From: JAILLW01 sp045629045
GTDB taxonomy: Bacteria; Bacillota; Clostridia; Lachnospirales; Lachnospiraceae
Assembly (NCBI GenBank): GCA_045629045.1
Contig: JAZQQM010000048.1
Span: 1 to 54,610, forward strand
Length of the DNA stretch: 54,610 bases
Direction of reading: 5' to 3'
The notes beneath the pieces were generated by a model. It was not told the origin of the DNA, searched no databases, and saw only the letters and a program-made list of their open reading frames with translations. The first letter of the stretch is position 1. Every line of letters starts with the position of its first letter. This document shows positions 33,443 to 40,793 of the stretch, one piece after another. The position numbers and the translations under genes are program-made.

Positions 33443-34378
33443 CTATTCCGTGGGTAAGAACATCTTAACCGGTTTTAACACATTCCATCCGCTGTGATAC
33501 TCAAACACACCGTAAAATTGGTTGTCATAACTATACATTCTGTAAACCTGTTTTGCTTTTAACTTAAACTCCGGATTTCCGTTCAACTCGCTTATGATAC
33601 TGGGTTGCAGCTGATTTCCGTTGTTAAGTGCCTTCATTCCTTCAGGCGTAACATGAAGTTCCGGATACTCTTTGAACACAGAATCCACAGACATAATGAT
33701 ATTATGTAAACCGTCTTCTTCTTTTAATGCCTCAATCTCCGAAAGTGTATAGGCATCCGCAACAGTAAAGTTCCCGACTCTTGTTCTTTCGAGATGCTCC
33801 ATGCATCCGCCGCATCCAAGCTTACGTCCTATATCATGGCACAGGGTTCTTATATATGTTCCCTTAGAACACACAACACGCATTACGACAATTTTATGTA
33901 AATCATCATACTCCTCAAGAATTTCGATTTCTTCTATCTTTATACGCCTTGCCTTACGCTCTACCTCAATACCCTTTCGAGCTAAATCATAGAGTTTTTG
34001 GCCGTCAATCTTAATTGCCGAATACATGGGCGGAACCTGCTCTATTTCACCCACAAAGCCGAGAATTGTTTCACGGATATGTTCTTCCGAAATTCCCGAC
34101 AACTCTGTCTCATGGTTCTCCAATACGGTTCCTGTCATATCCTGAGTATCCGTAACTATTCCCAGCCTAAGATGTGCTACATATTCTTTGGTTTTGTCCG
34201 TAAGCAAATCGCATACCTTGGTAGCATTACCGATACAAACAGGAAGAACTCCCACCGCCTCAGGGTCGAGAGTTCCGGTATGTCCAATTTTTTTAGTTTT
34301 TAATATTCCGCGGAGTTTGGCAACCACATCAAAGGATGTAAAGCCCTGCTCCTTATATACATTAATAATTCCGTTCAT
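33443..34378 (-). CDS. truB: tRNA pseudouridine(55) synthase
   Basis: The 311-residue enzyme forms pseudouridine 55 in the T loop of tRNAs. The catalytic Asp lies in GHTGTLDPEAVGVLP (about residues 33-47), and a C-terminal PUA-like extension follows. It starts 11 bases after nrnA within the usual rbfA-nrnA-truB-ribF order. Confidence 0.95.
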   Translation of the reverse strand: MNGIINVYKEQGFTSFDVVAKLRGILKTKKIGHTGTLDPEAVGVLPVCIGNATKVCDLLTDKTKEYVAHLRLGIVTDTQDMTGTVLENHETELSGISEEHIRETILGFVGEIEQVPPMYSAIKIDGQKLYDLARKGIEVERKARRIKIEEIEILEEYDDLHKIVVMRVVCSKGTYIRTLCHDIGRKLGCGGCMEHLERTRVGNFTVADAYTLSEIEALKEEDGLHNIIMSVDSVFKEYPELHVTPEGMKALNNGNQLQPSIISELNGNPEFKLKAKQVYRMYSYDNQFYGVFEYHSGWNVLKPVKMFLPTE

Positions 34379-34389
34379 GGTTTACATAA

Positions 34390-35343
34390 CTACTTTCCCA
34401 ATTGCATTGCAATTGAATCGGAAAGGTTGTTTACAACATCATGGAAGGTGCCTGCCATGGTAAATCCGGCAGCTCTTTGATGGCCGCCGCCGTTATAGAA
34501 CTTGGCAATCTTTGATACATCCACATTGCCCTTTGAGCGAAGGGATACCTTGTAGGTACCGGGCTCAAGTTCAAACATGAATATTGCAACTTCCACCCCT
34601 TTGGTATAACGCATCTGATTGCAGATACCGTCAAAATCATGAGGCGTTGCACCGTAAAAATCCATCATCTTCTGATCCACTTTGGCAACTACGCATTTAC
34701 CGTCCATAAAGAAGATGCTTTCAACAAGGCTTCTTCCCAGCATTGCGTTCTGAACTCTTGTTTTTTCATAAAAGGTCTCGTCGATGATAGCCGAAAAATC
34801 AAATCCGTAGGAAATTAAATCCGCTGCAATAGTAAGGGTCTTGGGACTTACACAGGAATACTGGAATACACCCGTGTCATGAACCATGCCTATGTACAAT
34901 GCCTTGGCAATTTCCGTATCCATATACTTTTTCTTAAGCAAATCATATACCAGTTCACAGGTTGAAGATGCATGACCGTCTATATATCTGGCATCCCCGA
35001 ACCCTTCGTTTGATATGTGGTGATCTACCACAATTCTCTTCTTAGCTTCGTTAAAGAACTTTTCGGCCTCTCCGTATCTGTCGGGAGATGAACAATCAAG
35101 ACCGATATAGACATCAAACTTATCAATCCCCGGGTTAAAGTCGGATACTATATCCTTTATATCCTTAATACAGGAAAACTCCGAAGCCGGTTCCTCTATC
35201 ATAGGGATAATCTTAGCCTTGGGAAGTGCCTTCTTAAGATAAAGATACAGACCCATAACAGAACCGACACAGTCGCCGTCAGGACGAATATGACCGCTGA
35301 TACCAATGGTCTTTGCACCTTTTAGTTCTTTTAATAAATTCAT
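34390..35343 (-). CDS. nrnA: DHH-family bifunctional oligoribonuclease/PAP phosphatase (NrnA-like)
   Basis: The 317-residue phosphoesterase degrades nano-RNA and pAp. Motifs of the family are GHIRPDGDCVGS near the N-terminus, IGLDCSSPDRYG, VDHHISN (DHH) and a C-terminal DHHA1 domain with GGGHQRAAG. I start at ATG 35343 after GGAG; the longer frame runs into rbfA. Confidence 0.92.
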   Translation of the reverse strand: MNLLKELKGAKTIGISGHIRPDGDCVGSVMGLYLYLKKALPKAKIIPMIEEPASEFSCIKDIKDIVSDFNPGIDKFDVYIGLDCSSPDRYGEAEKFFNEAKKRIVVDHHISNEGFGDARYIDGHASSTCELVYDLLKKKYMDTEIAKALYIGMVHDTGVFQYSCVSPKTLTIAADLISYGFDFSAIIDETFYEKTRVQNAMLGRSLVESIFFMDGKCVVAKVDQKMMDFYGATPHDFDGICNQMRYTKGVEVAIFMFELEPGTYKVSLRSKGNVDVSKIAKFYNGGGHQRAAGFTMAGTFHDVVNNLSDSIAMQLGK

Positions 35344-35356
35344 ACTTATCTCCGAC

Positions 35357-35767
35357 TTAAATATCTTCCAAATTCTTGTATTTTCCTTCAAGTTCGTTTT
35401 CGTCACGTTCCGGGATATCCGCAACAACGTCATCAATCATCTTTGACATACGTACACCGTATGCAATTGATTCATCCACGTAAAAACGGATCTCGGGAGT
35501 GTTACGAAGGTTAATTCTGTGAGCAAGTTCTCTTCTTATATAACCTTCCGCAGACTGAAGTCCTTTTAAAGTATCGGCTATTACCTGCTCGTCACCCAAT
35601 ACGCTTATCCATGCTTTGCATGTCTTTAAATCCGGGGCCACTTCAACGGCAATAACCGAAGTCATAGGACTTACGCGGGGGTCTTTTATGCCCCCACGAA
35701 TTATGTTTGCCAGTTCGCGCAATACCTCTACATTAATTCGAGAATATTTATTACTGTCTTTTCTCAT
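35357..35767 (-). CDS. rbfA: 30S ribosome-binding factor RbfA
   Basis: The 136-residue KH-like protein helps 16S rRNA maturation at low temperature. It shows the family pattern: N-terminal RINVEVLRELANII, then DPRVSPMTSVIAVEVAPDLKTCKAWISVLG. The acidic tail (about 113-136) is longer than in some relatives. It follows infB by 17 bases. Confidence 0.94.
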   Translation of the reverse strand: MRKDSNKYSRINVEVLRELANIIRGGIKDPRVSPMTSVIAVEVAPDLKTCKAWISVLGDEQVIADTLKGLQSAEGYIRRELAHRINLRNTPEIRFYVDESIAYGVRMSKMIDDVVADIPERDENELEGKYKNLEDI

Positions 35768-35784
35768 ATCTTTGTCCTTTTATA

Positions 35785-38481
35785 CTATCTTGGAACCTCG
35801 ACCATCTTGTATGCTTCTACCCAGTCAAGTTCCTGCATCTGATCGAACTCTTCGAATACAAGACCGCATTCGTAGCCTTCCTTAACTTCCTTAACGTCAT
35901 CCTTGAATCTCTTAAGGGAAGCAAGTTTGCCTTCGTAAATCTGTTCACCGTCACGAGTGATGCGAACGAGACAGTTACGCTCGAAGTATCCGTCCATAAC
36001 CTTGGCACCTGCAATATTACCGATAGCCGAAGCCTTGAATATCTGACGAACTTCAGCATGTCCGATAACCTGCTCCTCGAATACGGGATCAAGCATACCC
36101 TTCATGGCTGCTTCGATTTCTTCGATAGCCTGATAAATTACTCTGTATAATCTGATTTCTACGCCTTCACGCTCCGAAAGGGCCTTGGCCTGCGCATCGG
36201 GACGTACGTTAAATCCGATAATAATTGCGGATGAGGCAGAAGCAAGAACAACATCGGATTCATTGATTGCACCAACACCGCCGTGAATACATTTAACAAC
36301 AACTTCCTCGTTTGAAAGCTTGGTAAGTGACTGCTTAACCGCTTCAACACTACCCTGAACATCGGCCTTAACGATAATGTTAAGTTCCTTAAGGTTATCG
36401 GCCTGAATCTGGTTAAACAAATCATCAAGGCTCATCTTAGCCTTTGTTTCTTCAACCTTCTTCTCCTTATTCTGAGCAACATATGTTTCGGCGTACTGCT
36501 TGGCTGTCTTATCGTTTTCATGTGCGATGAATACTTCACCTGCCGAAGGAACATCCGAAAGACCTAAGATTTCTACAGGTGTAGAAGGCTTGGCATCCTT
36601 AACTCTGCGTCCCTTATCGTCAATCATGGCTCTTACTTTACCGTGAGCCGCACCTGCGGAAATGAAATCACCTACATGAAGTGTACCCTTCTGAACCAGG
36701 AATCTTGCAACAGGTCCGCGACCCTTATCAAGTTCTGCCTCAATAACAAGACCACGGGATAATCTGTTGGGATTAGCCTTAAGTTCAAGAATTTCTGCAG
36801 TAAGAAGAATTGTCTCAAGAAGAGTATCGATTCCTTCACCTGACTTAGCGGATACAGGCACAAACTCAGTGCTTCCGCCCCAGTCTACGGGAATAAGTTC
36901 ATACTCTGTCATTTCCTGCTTAACTCTGTCTATATTTGCACCGGGCTTATCAATCTTATTAACGGCAACAACGATTTCGATTCCTGCTGCCTTAGCGTGG
37001 TTAATAGCTTCAACAGTCTGAGGCATAACACCGTCGTCTGCAGCTACAACAAGAATTGCGATATCCGTAGAATTGGCACCTCTCATACGCATAGCAGTAA
37101 ACGCTTCATGTCCGGGCGTATCAAGGAATGTAATACTCTGTCCCTTTACATTAACCGTATAGGCACCGATGTGCTGTGTGATACCGCCTGCTTCTCTGTC
37201 TGTAACGTTAGTCTTACGGATAGCATCAAGCAATGATGTTTTACCATGGTCAACGTGACCCATTACGCAGATAACGGGAGGACGTGTAACAAGGTCCTTT
37301 TCATCCTCTTCATCTTCCTTAAGAAGTTCCTCGATAACATCAACCTTAACTTCCTTCTCACAAAGGATTTCATATTCCATGGCAATGTTCTCGGCTTCTT
37401 CATAAGAAACTTCCGTATTAACGGTAACTATCTGTCCCTGTAAGAAGAGCTTCTTGATAATTGCGGAAGGCTGCAGTTTCATCTTGTCTGCAAGGTCCTT
37501 AATTGTAAGTGACTCAGGAAGTGTAATAACCTTAATAGATTCTTCTACAGTTTCTTCAACCTTCTTTTCGGGCTTAATGAATCTTCCTGTTTTTGAACGA
37601 TTCTTTATCTCCTGCTCGTCCTCATAGATATGGTCCTTTTTAGACTTTCTGTCTTGATCCTTACTCTTATTTCTCTTATCTTCTTTTGCACCGGACGGAG
37701 CATTCTCGAGCATTCCGGGCTTAGCCTGACGGTTGTCCTGGAAAGATCTATCTTTCTGCCTTCCATCGCGGTTATCGAAACGTTCAGAATTGTTCTTATC
37801 GCGCTTATCAGGCCTGCTATTAGCGCCGTTATCCGAAGGTGCCTTACGATTGTCCTGATTTGCATTATTATTTCCTTGAGGTCTTGAAGGTCTGCTTCCT
37901 TCATCCCCTTTGACTTGAACGTTTGAAGTAACATCAGGAGTCTTTTCATTGGTACGGTTCCTTTCGTTTCTGTTACGCTGTGCCTGTGCTTCATCAAGCT
38001 TACGTGCATTCTCCCTGAAATCGGATGTTGTATCAACCGATGTAGGAGCCGTGATAGGCTTAATTATCTTATGCTGAACCTGGTTTGCACCGGGACGTGA
38101 TGACGCCTGACCCGGGCGTGGTCCTGCAGGGCGCTGCTGATTAGGCTTATTCTGACCTATACCGGAATTATTGCTGTTTGCAACGAAAATGATACTCTTT
38201 TTCTTCTTGGGAGCATCATCAGCAGGAGCTTTGGCAGGTGCCTTTGCCTCCTTGGGAGCTTCTTTTGCAGCTTCCTTTTTTGTATCTTTTGCTTCATCTT
38301 TTGTGGCTTTCTTTTCTTTGGCAGGAGCTTTCGCGGCACCGAAATTAGCCCTTGCCTTATCGGCGTCCTCATCGGATACCGAAGAGTTATGGGCCTTGGC
38401 CTCTACCCCTACGGAAGCAAAGAATTCCAAGACTTCTTTATTGGATAATTCTAATTCTTTTGCTAATTCACTAACTTTCAT
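35785..38481 (-). CDS. infB: Translation initiation factor IF-2
   Basis: The 898-residue GTPase places initiator tRNA on the 30S subunit. The N-terminus (1-50) is the IF2_N helix bundle, residues about 55-310 are a low-complexity linker rich in Lys, Ala, Asn and Arg, and the G domain follows with GHVDHGKTSLLDA (G1), DTPGHEAF (G3) and NKIDKP (G4). Domains II to IV complete the protein. The length is usual for Clostridia. It follows ylxQ by 12 bases. Confidence 0.97.
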   Translation of the reverse strand: MKVSELAKELELSNKEVLEFFASVGVEAKAHNSSVSDEDADKARANFGAAKAPAKEKKATKDEAKDTKKEAAKEAPKEAKAPAKAPADDAPKKKKSIIFVANSNNSGIGQNKPNQQRPAGPRPGQASSRPGANQVQHKIIKPITAPTSVDTTSDFRENARKLDEAQAQRNRNERNRTNEKTPDVTSNVQVKGDEGSRPSRPQGNNNANQDNRKAPSDNGANSRPDKRDKNNSERFDNRDGRQKDRSFQDNRQAKPGMLENAPSGAKEDKRNKSKDQDRKSKKDHIYEDEQEIKNRSKTGRFIKPEKKVEETVEESIKVITLPESLTIKDLADKMKLQPSAIIKKLFLQGQIVTVNTEVSYEEAENIAMEYEILCEKEVKVDVIEELLKEDEEDEKDLVTRPPVICVMGHVDHGKTSLLDAIRKTNVTDREAGGITQHIGAYTVNVKGQSITFLDTPGHEAFTAMRMRGANSTDIAILVVAADDGVMPQTVEAINHAKAAGIEIVVAVNKIDKPGANIDRVKQEMTEYELIPVDWGGSTEFVPVSAKSGEGIDTLLETILLTAEILELKANPNRLSRGLVIEAELDKGRGPVARFLVQKGTLHVGDFISAGAAHGKVRAMIDDKGRRVKDAKPSTPVEILGLSDVPSAGEVFIAHENDKTAKQYAETYVAQNKEKKVEETKAKMSLDDLFNQIQADNLKELNIIVKADVQGSVEAVKQSLTKLSNEEVVVKCIHGGVGAINESDVVLASASSAIIIGFNVRPDAQAKALSEREGVEIRLYRVIYQAIEEIEAAMKGMLDPVFEEQVIGHAEVRQIFKASAIGNIAGAKVMDGYFERNCLVRITRDGEQIYEGKLASLKRFKDDVKEVKEGYECGLVFEEFDQMQELDWVEAYKMVEVPR

Positions 38482-38493
38482 TTATTTCCTCCG

Positions 38494-38808
38494 TTATGTT
38501 TCGGATAATAATTCGATTTTGGCTGCGATACTGTCCGACAATCCTTTATCGATAACAGCTATCGATGCTCTTTCCATACATCCTATGGCATGTCCCAGTT
38601 CGTCTTTGGTTCCAAAGATATAAACTCTGACATTATAGAATGCACAGGAATCGGTAAACTTCTTCTTGGTATTATCCGAAGCATCTGTTGCTAATATTAC
38701 GATAGATGCTTTATGCTCTTTAATCGCCTTTTCAACACTGAACTCACCCGAAACCAGGTTGCGTCCCCGTGCTGCCAGACTCAATAAAGAAAATACAGGA
38801 TTATTCAT
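38494..38808 (-). CDS. YlxQ-like ribosomal L7Ae family protein
   Basis: The 104-residue protein of the L7Ae/L30e fold has SLLSLAARGRNLVSGEFSVEKAI and the later KKFTDSCAFYNVRVY stretch, as in YlxQ (RplGA), a kink-turn RNA-binding protein. I start at ATG 38808, which overlaps the nusA stop. The small gene ylxR that normally lies between nusA and ylxQ is absent. Confidence 0.88.
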   Translation of the reverse strand: MNNPVFSLLSLAARGRNLVSGEFSVEKAIKEHKASIVILATDASDNTKKKFTDSCAFYNVRVYIFGTKDELGHAIGCMERASIAVIDKGLSDSIAAKIELLSET

Positions 38809-39961
38809 CTGCCTCTTCTGACTCCTGGGCATCTTCACCCTCGTAATCTTCCTCTAAGTACTCTTCTTCATCGTACTCATCATCAACATAGTCCTCATAA
38901 CGGAAGCCCGGAGCATCCTTAGCCTGTGTCTCTGATTTAATATCAATCTTGTAACCTGTTAATCTTGCTGCAAGACGTGCATTCTGACCTTCCTTACCGA
39001 TGGCAAGTGAAAGCTGATAATCAGGTACAACAACCTTAGCCGACTTCTCATCAGGGTCGGCAAATACAGCAACAATCTTCGCAGGTGATAATGCATTCTG
39101 AATAAGTACACCGGGGTTCTCGTCCCAGTTAATAATATCAATCTTCTCACCACGAAGTTCGTCAACTATTGAGTTAACTCTTGTTCCGTTAACGCCTACG
39201 CATGCACCTACAGGATCTACGTTAGGATTTGTTGAATAAACAGCCATCTTTGTACGTGAACCTGCTTCTCTTGCAATTGATTTAATTTCTACTGTTCCGT
39301 CCTTGATTTCAGTAACTTCTGATTCGAATAACTTGCGAACAAGCTCGGGATGTGTACGGCTTACCAAAATACGGGGTCCTCTGGGAGTTGACTTAACCTC
39401 AAGGATATAAACCTTAACTCTCTCTGTAGGCTTAAAGTGCTCTGTAGGAACCATTTCAGATTCGTTCAAAAGACCGTCTGCCTTACCTAAGTTAATGCTT
39501 ATGTTCTTACCCACATATCTTTGAACGATACCTGTAGCGATATCTTTTTCCTTCTCGAAATACTGCTTGTAGATAACGTTTCTTTCTTCTTCACGAATCT
39601 TCTGTAAGATTACGTTCTTAGCATTCTGAGTAGCGATTCTTCCGAATTCCTTTGACTTGATTTCAACGTTAATTGTACTTCCTACTCTTACGCCGTCCTT
39701 AATCTTCTTAGCTTCTTCCTTGATAATCATTGTTGAGGGATTATAATCTTCAACGTTCTCGTCGGCTACAACCTTCTTCTCTGCGTAACAGATATAGTCA
39801 CCTGTCGTTCTGTCAATTTCGACCTTTACATTCTCATCATTTCCAAAATGGTTTCTGCATGCTGTTAATAAAGAAGTCTCAATAGCTTCGAACAAAGTCT
39901 CTTTGCTAATGTCCTTTTCCTTCTCTAATAACTCCAATGCCTCCATTAATTCTGTGTTCAT
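38801..39961 (-). CDS. nusA: Transcription termination/antitermination factor NusA
   Basis: The 386-residue protein binds RNA polymerase and RNA. It has the N-terminal polymerase-binding domain (1-125), an S1 domain (about 135-200), and KH1/KH2 domains (about 200-345; VDPVGACVGVNGTRV and LAIGKEGQNARLAARLTGY), ending in a very acidic tail (about 355-386). It follows rimP and overlaps ylxQ by eight bases. Confidence 0.96.
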   Translation of the reverse strand: MNTELMEALELLEKEKDISKETLFEAIETSLLTACRNHFGNDENVKVEIDRTTGDYICYAEKKVVADENVEDYNPSTMIIKEEAKKIKDGVRVGSTINVEIKSKEFGRIATQNAKNVILQKIREEERNVIYKQYFEKEKDIATGIVQRYVGKNISINLGKADGLLNESEMVPTEHFKPTERVKVYILEVKSTPRGPRILVSRTHPELVRKLFESEVTEIKDGTVEIKSIAREAGSRTKMAVYSTNPNVDPVGACVGVNGTRVNSIVDELRGEKIDIINWDENPGVLIQNALSPAKIVAVFADPDEKSAKVVVPDYQLSLAIGKEGQNARLAARLTGYKIDIKSETQAKDAPGFRYEDYVDDEYDEEEYLEEDYEGEDAQESEEADE

Positions 39962-40027
39962 TTTTCCGTTTTTCCTCCTTATGAAAAATACTATTGTTTG
40001 CTAAATTAGGTTTGGCTTATATGCCGG

Positions 40028-40519
40028 TTAAAAGTCCAGCGTCAATCTGATGACTGCTATGTTTTTTCTATCGATAACCATATCGGTAAGTTCTTCTTCC
40101 GATACGGGAACCTCAATTGTTACCGTGTCCTGTGTAAATTCCTTTAGGAATCCCACATACAGCTTAGGAGCATTTTTGCCCTCTTCCACGGGTTTAAAAA
40201 GTTTAACTTCGACTTCCTCACCTATGCTGTAGCTAAGGTGTCTGTCTTTTTTGAGTGTCCGCCCAAGTCCGGGGGAACTAACCTCCAAAATATAGGCCTC
40301 GTTAATGAAGTCATCCTCATCAAGTTTGGTACTCATGGCTCTTGATACGACCTCACAATCATCGATTGTTACTCCGCCTTCTTTGTCAATGTAGCATCTT
40401 AGGTAATAATCCGATGCTTCCTTTACGTACTCGACATCGTAAACCCTGACTCCTGCATCTTGGGCTATGGGCTTAAGCAATGCCTCAGTGCGTTCTTCGA
40501 TAGTCTCTTTCTTAGACAA
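40028..40519 (-). CDS. rimP: Ribosome maturation factor RimP
   Basis: The 163-residue protein assists 30S assembly. The typical stretch EEDFINEAYILEVSSPGLGR is seen in a close form (about residues 75-95). I start at TTG 40519, five bases after AGAGGTG; a longer frame reads through the leader hairpin. It is the first gene of the nusA-infB operon. Confidence 0.92.
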   Translation of the reverse strand: MSKKETIEERTEALLKPIAQDAGVRVYDVEYVKEASDYYLRCYIDKEGGVTIDDCEVVSRAMSTKLDEDDFINEAYILEVSSPGLGRTLKKDRHLSYSIGEEVEVKLFKPVEEGKNAPKLYVGFLKEFTQDTVTIEVPVSEEELTDMVIDRKNIAVIRLTLDF

Positions 40520-40538
40520 ACGCTCACCTCTTTTTCTC

Positions 40539-40571
40539 AAAAAGAAGTGGTGGCCTTTGAAAGCCACCACT
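40539..40571 (-). terminator. Terminator-like hairpin in the rimP leader (attenuator)
   Basis: AGTGGTGGC (40546-40554) and GCCACCACT (40563-40571) form a perfect nine-pair stem with an eight-base loop. On the minus strand it is followed by TTCTTTTT. It lies between the promoter at 40596-40624 and the rimP start, about 15 bases after the likely transcript start, so it can act as an attenuator for the entire translation operon. Confidence 0.7.
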
Positions 40572-40595
40572 AAATAACTACTTATTACATTTAGT

Positions 40596-40624
40596 ACTAT
40601 ACCACCGGTTTACCATAATTGCAA
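40596..40624 (-). promoter_or_regulatory. Promoter of the rimP-nusA-infB operon
   Basis: On the minus strand TTGCAA (40624-40619) and TATAGT (40601-40596) are separated by 17 bases. Transcription would begin near 40588, just upstream of the leader hairpin. Confidence 0.65.
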
Positions 40625-40667
40625 GCGTTAATTAGCTGTTGTTTGTAGGTATTGGTTGTTGGTAGTG

Positions 40668-40719
40668 TTTCTGTATGTTGTTTCTGCGCGTTGTTCCTGC
40701 GTACTGTCCCTGACATATT
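40668..40719. repeat. Degenerate 13-bp tandem repeat
   Basis: Units starting at 40668, 40681, 40694 and 40707 share the pattern TTYCTG....TTG and are each 13 bases long; the last is the weakest. The block lies between the rimP promoter and the end of the GH115 gene. Confidence 0.5.
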
Positions 40720-40793
40720 TTTTATTCGCCGGCCGAGGGCATATTTTACATATTTGCCCCATTTTGCTCGTTTTACGTAACCTTTTTGCTCTT

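Noticed and set aside
38171..38623. 150-codon plus-strand frame opposite the infB start
   Set aside because: Its Ala/Ser-rich run is the complement of the IF-2 linker, not a gene.
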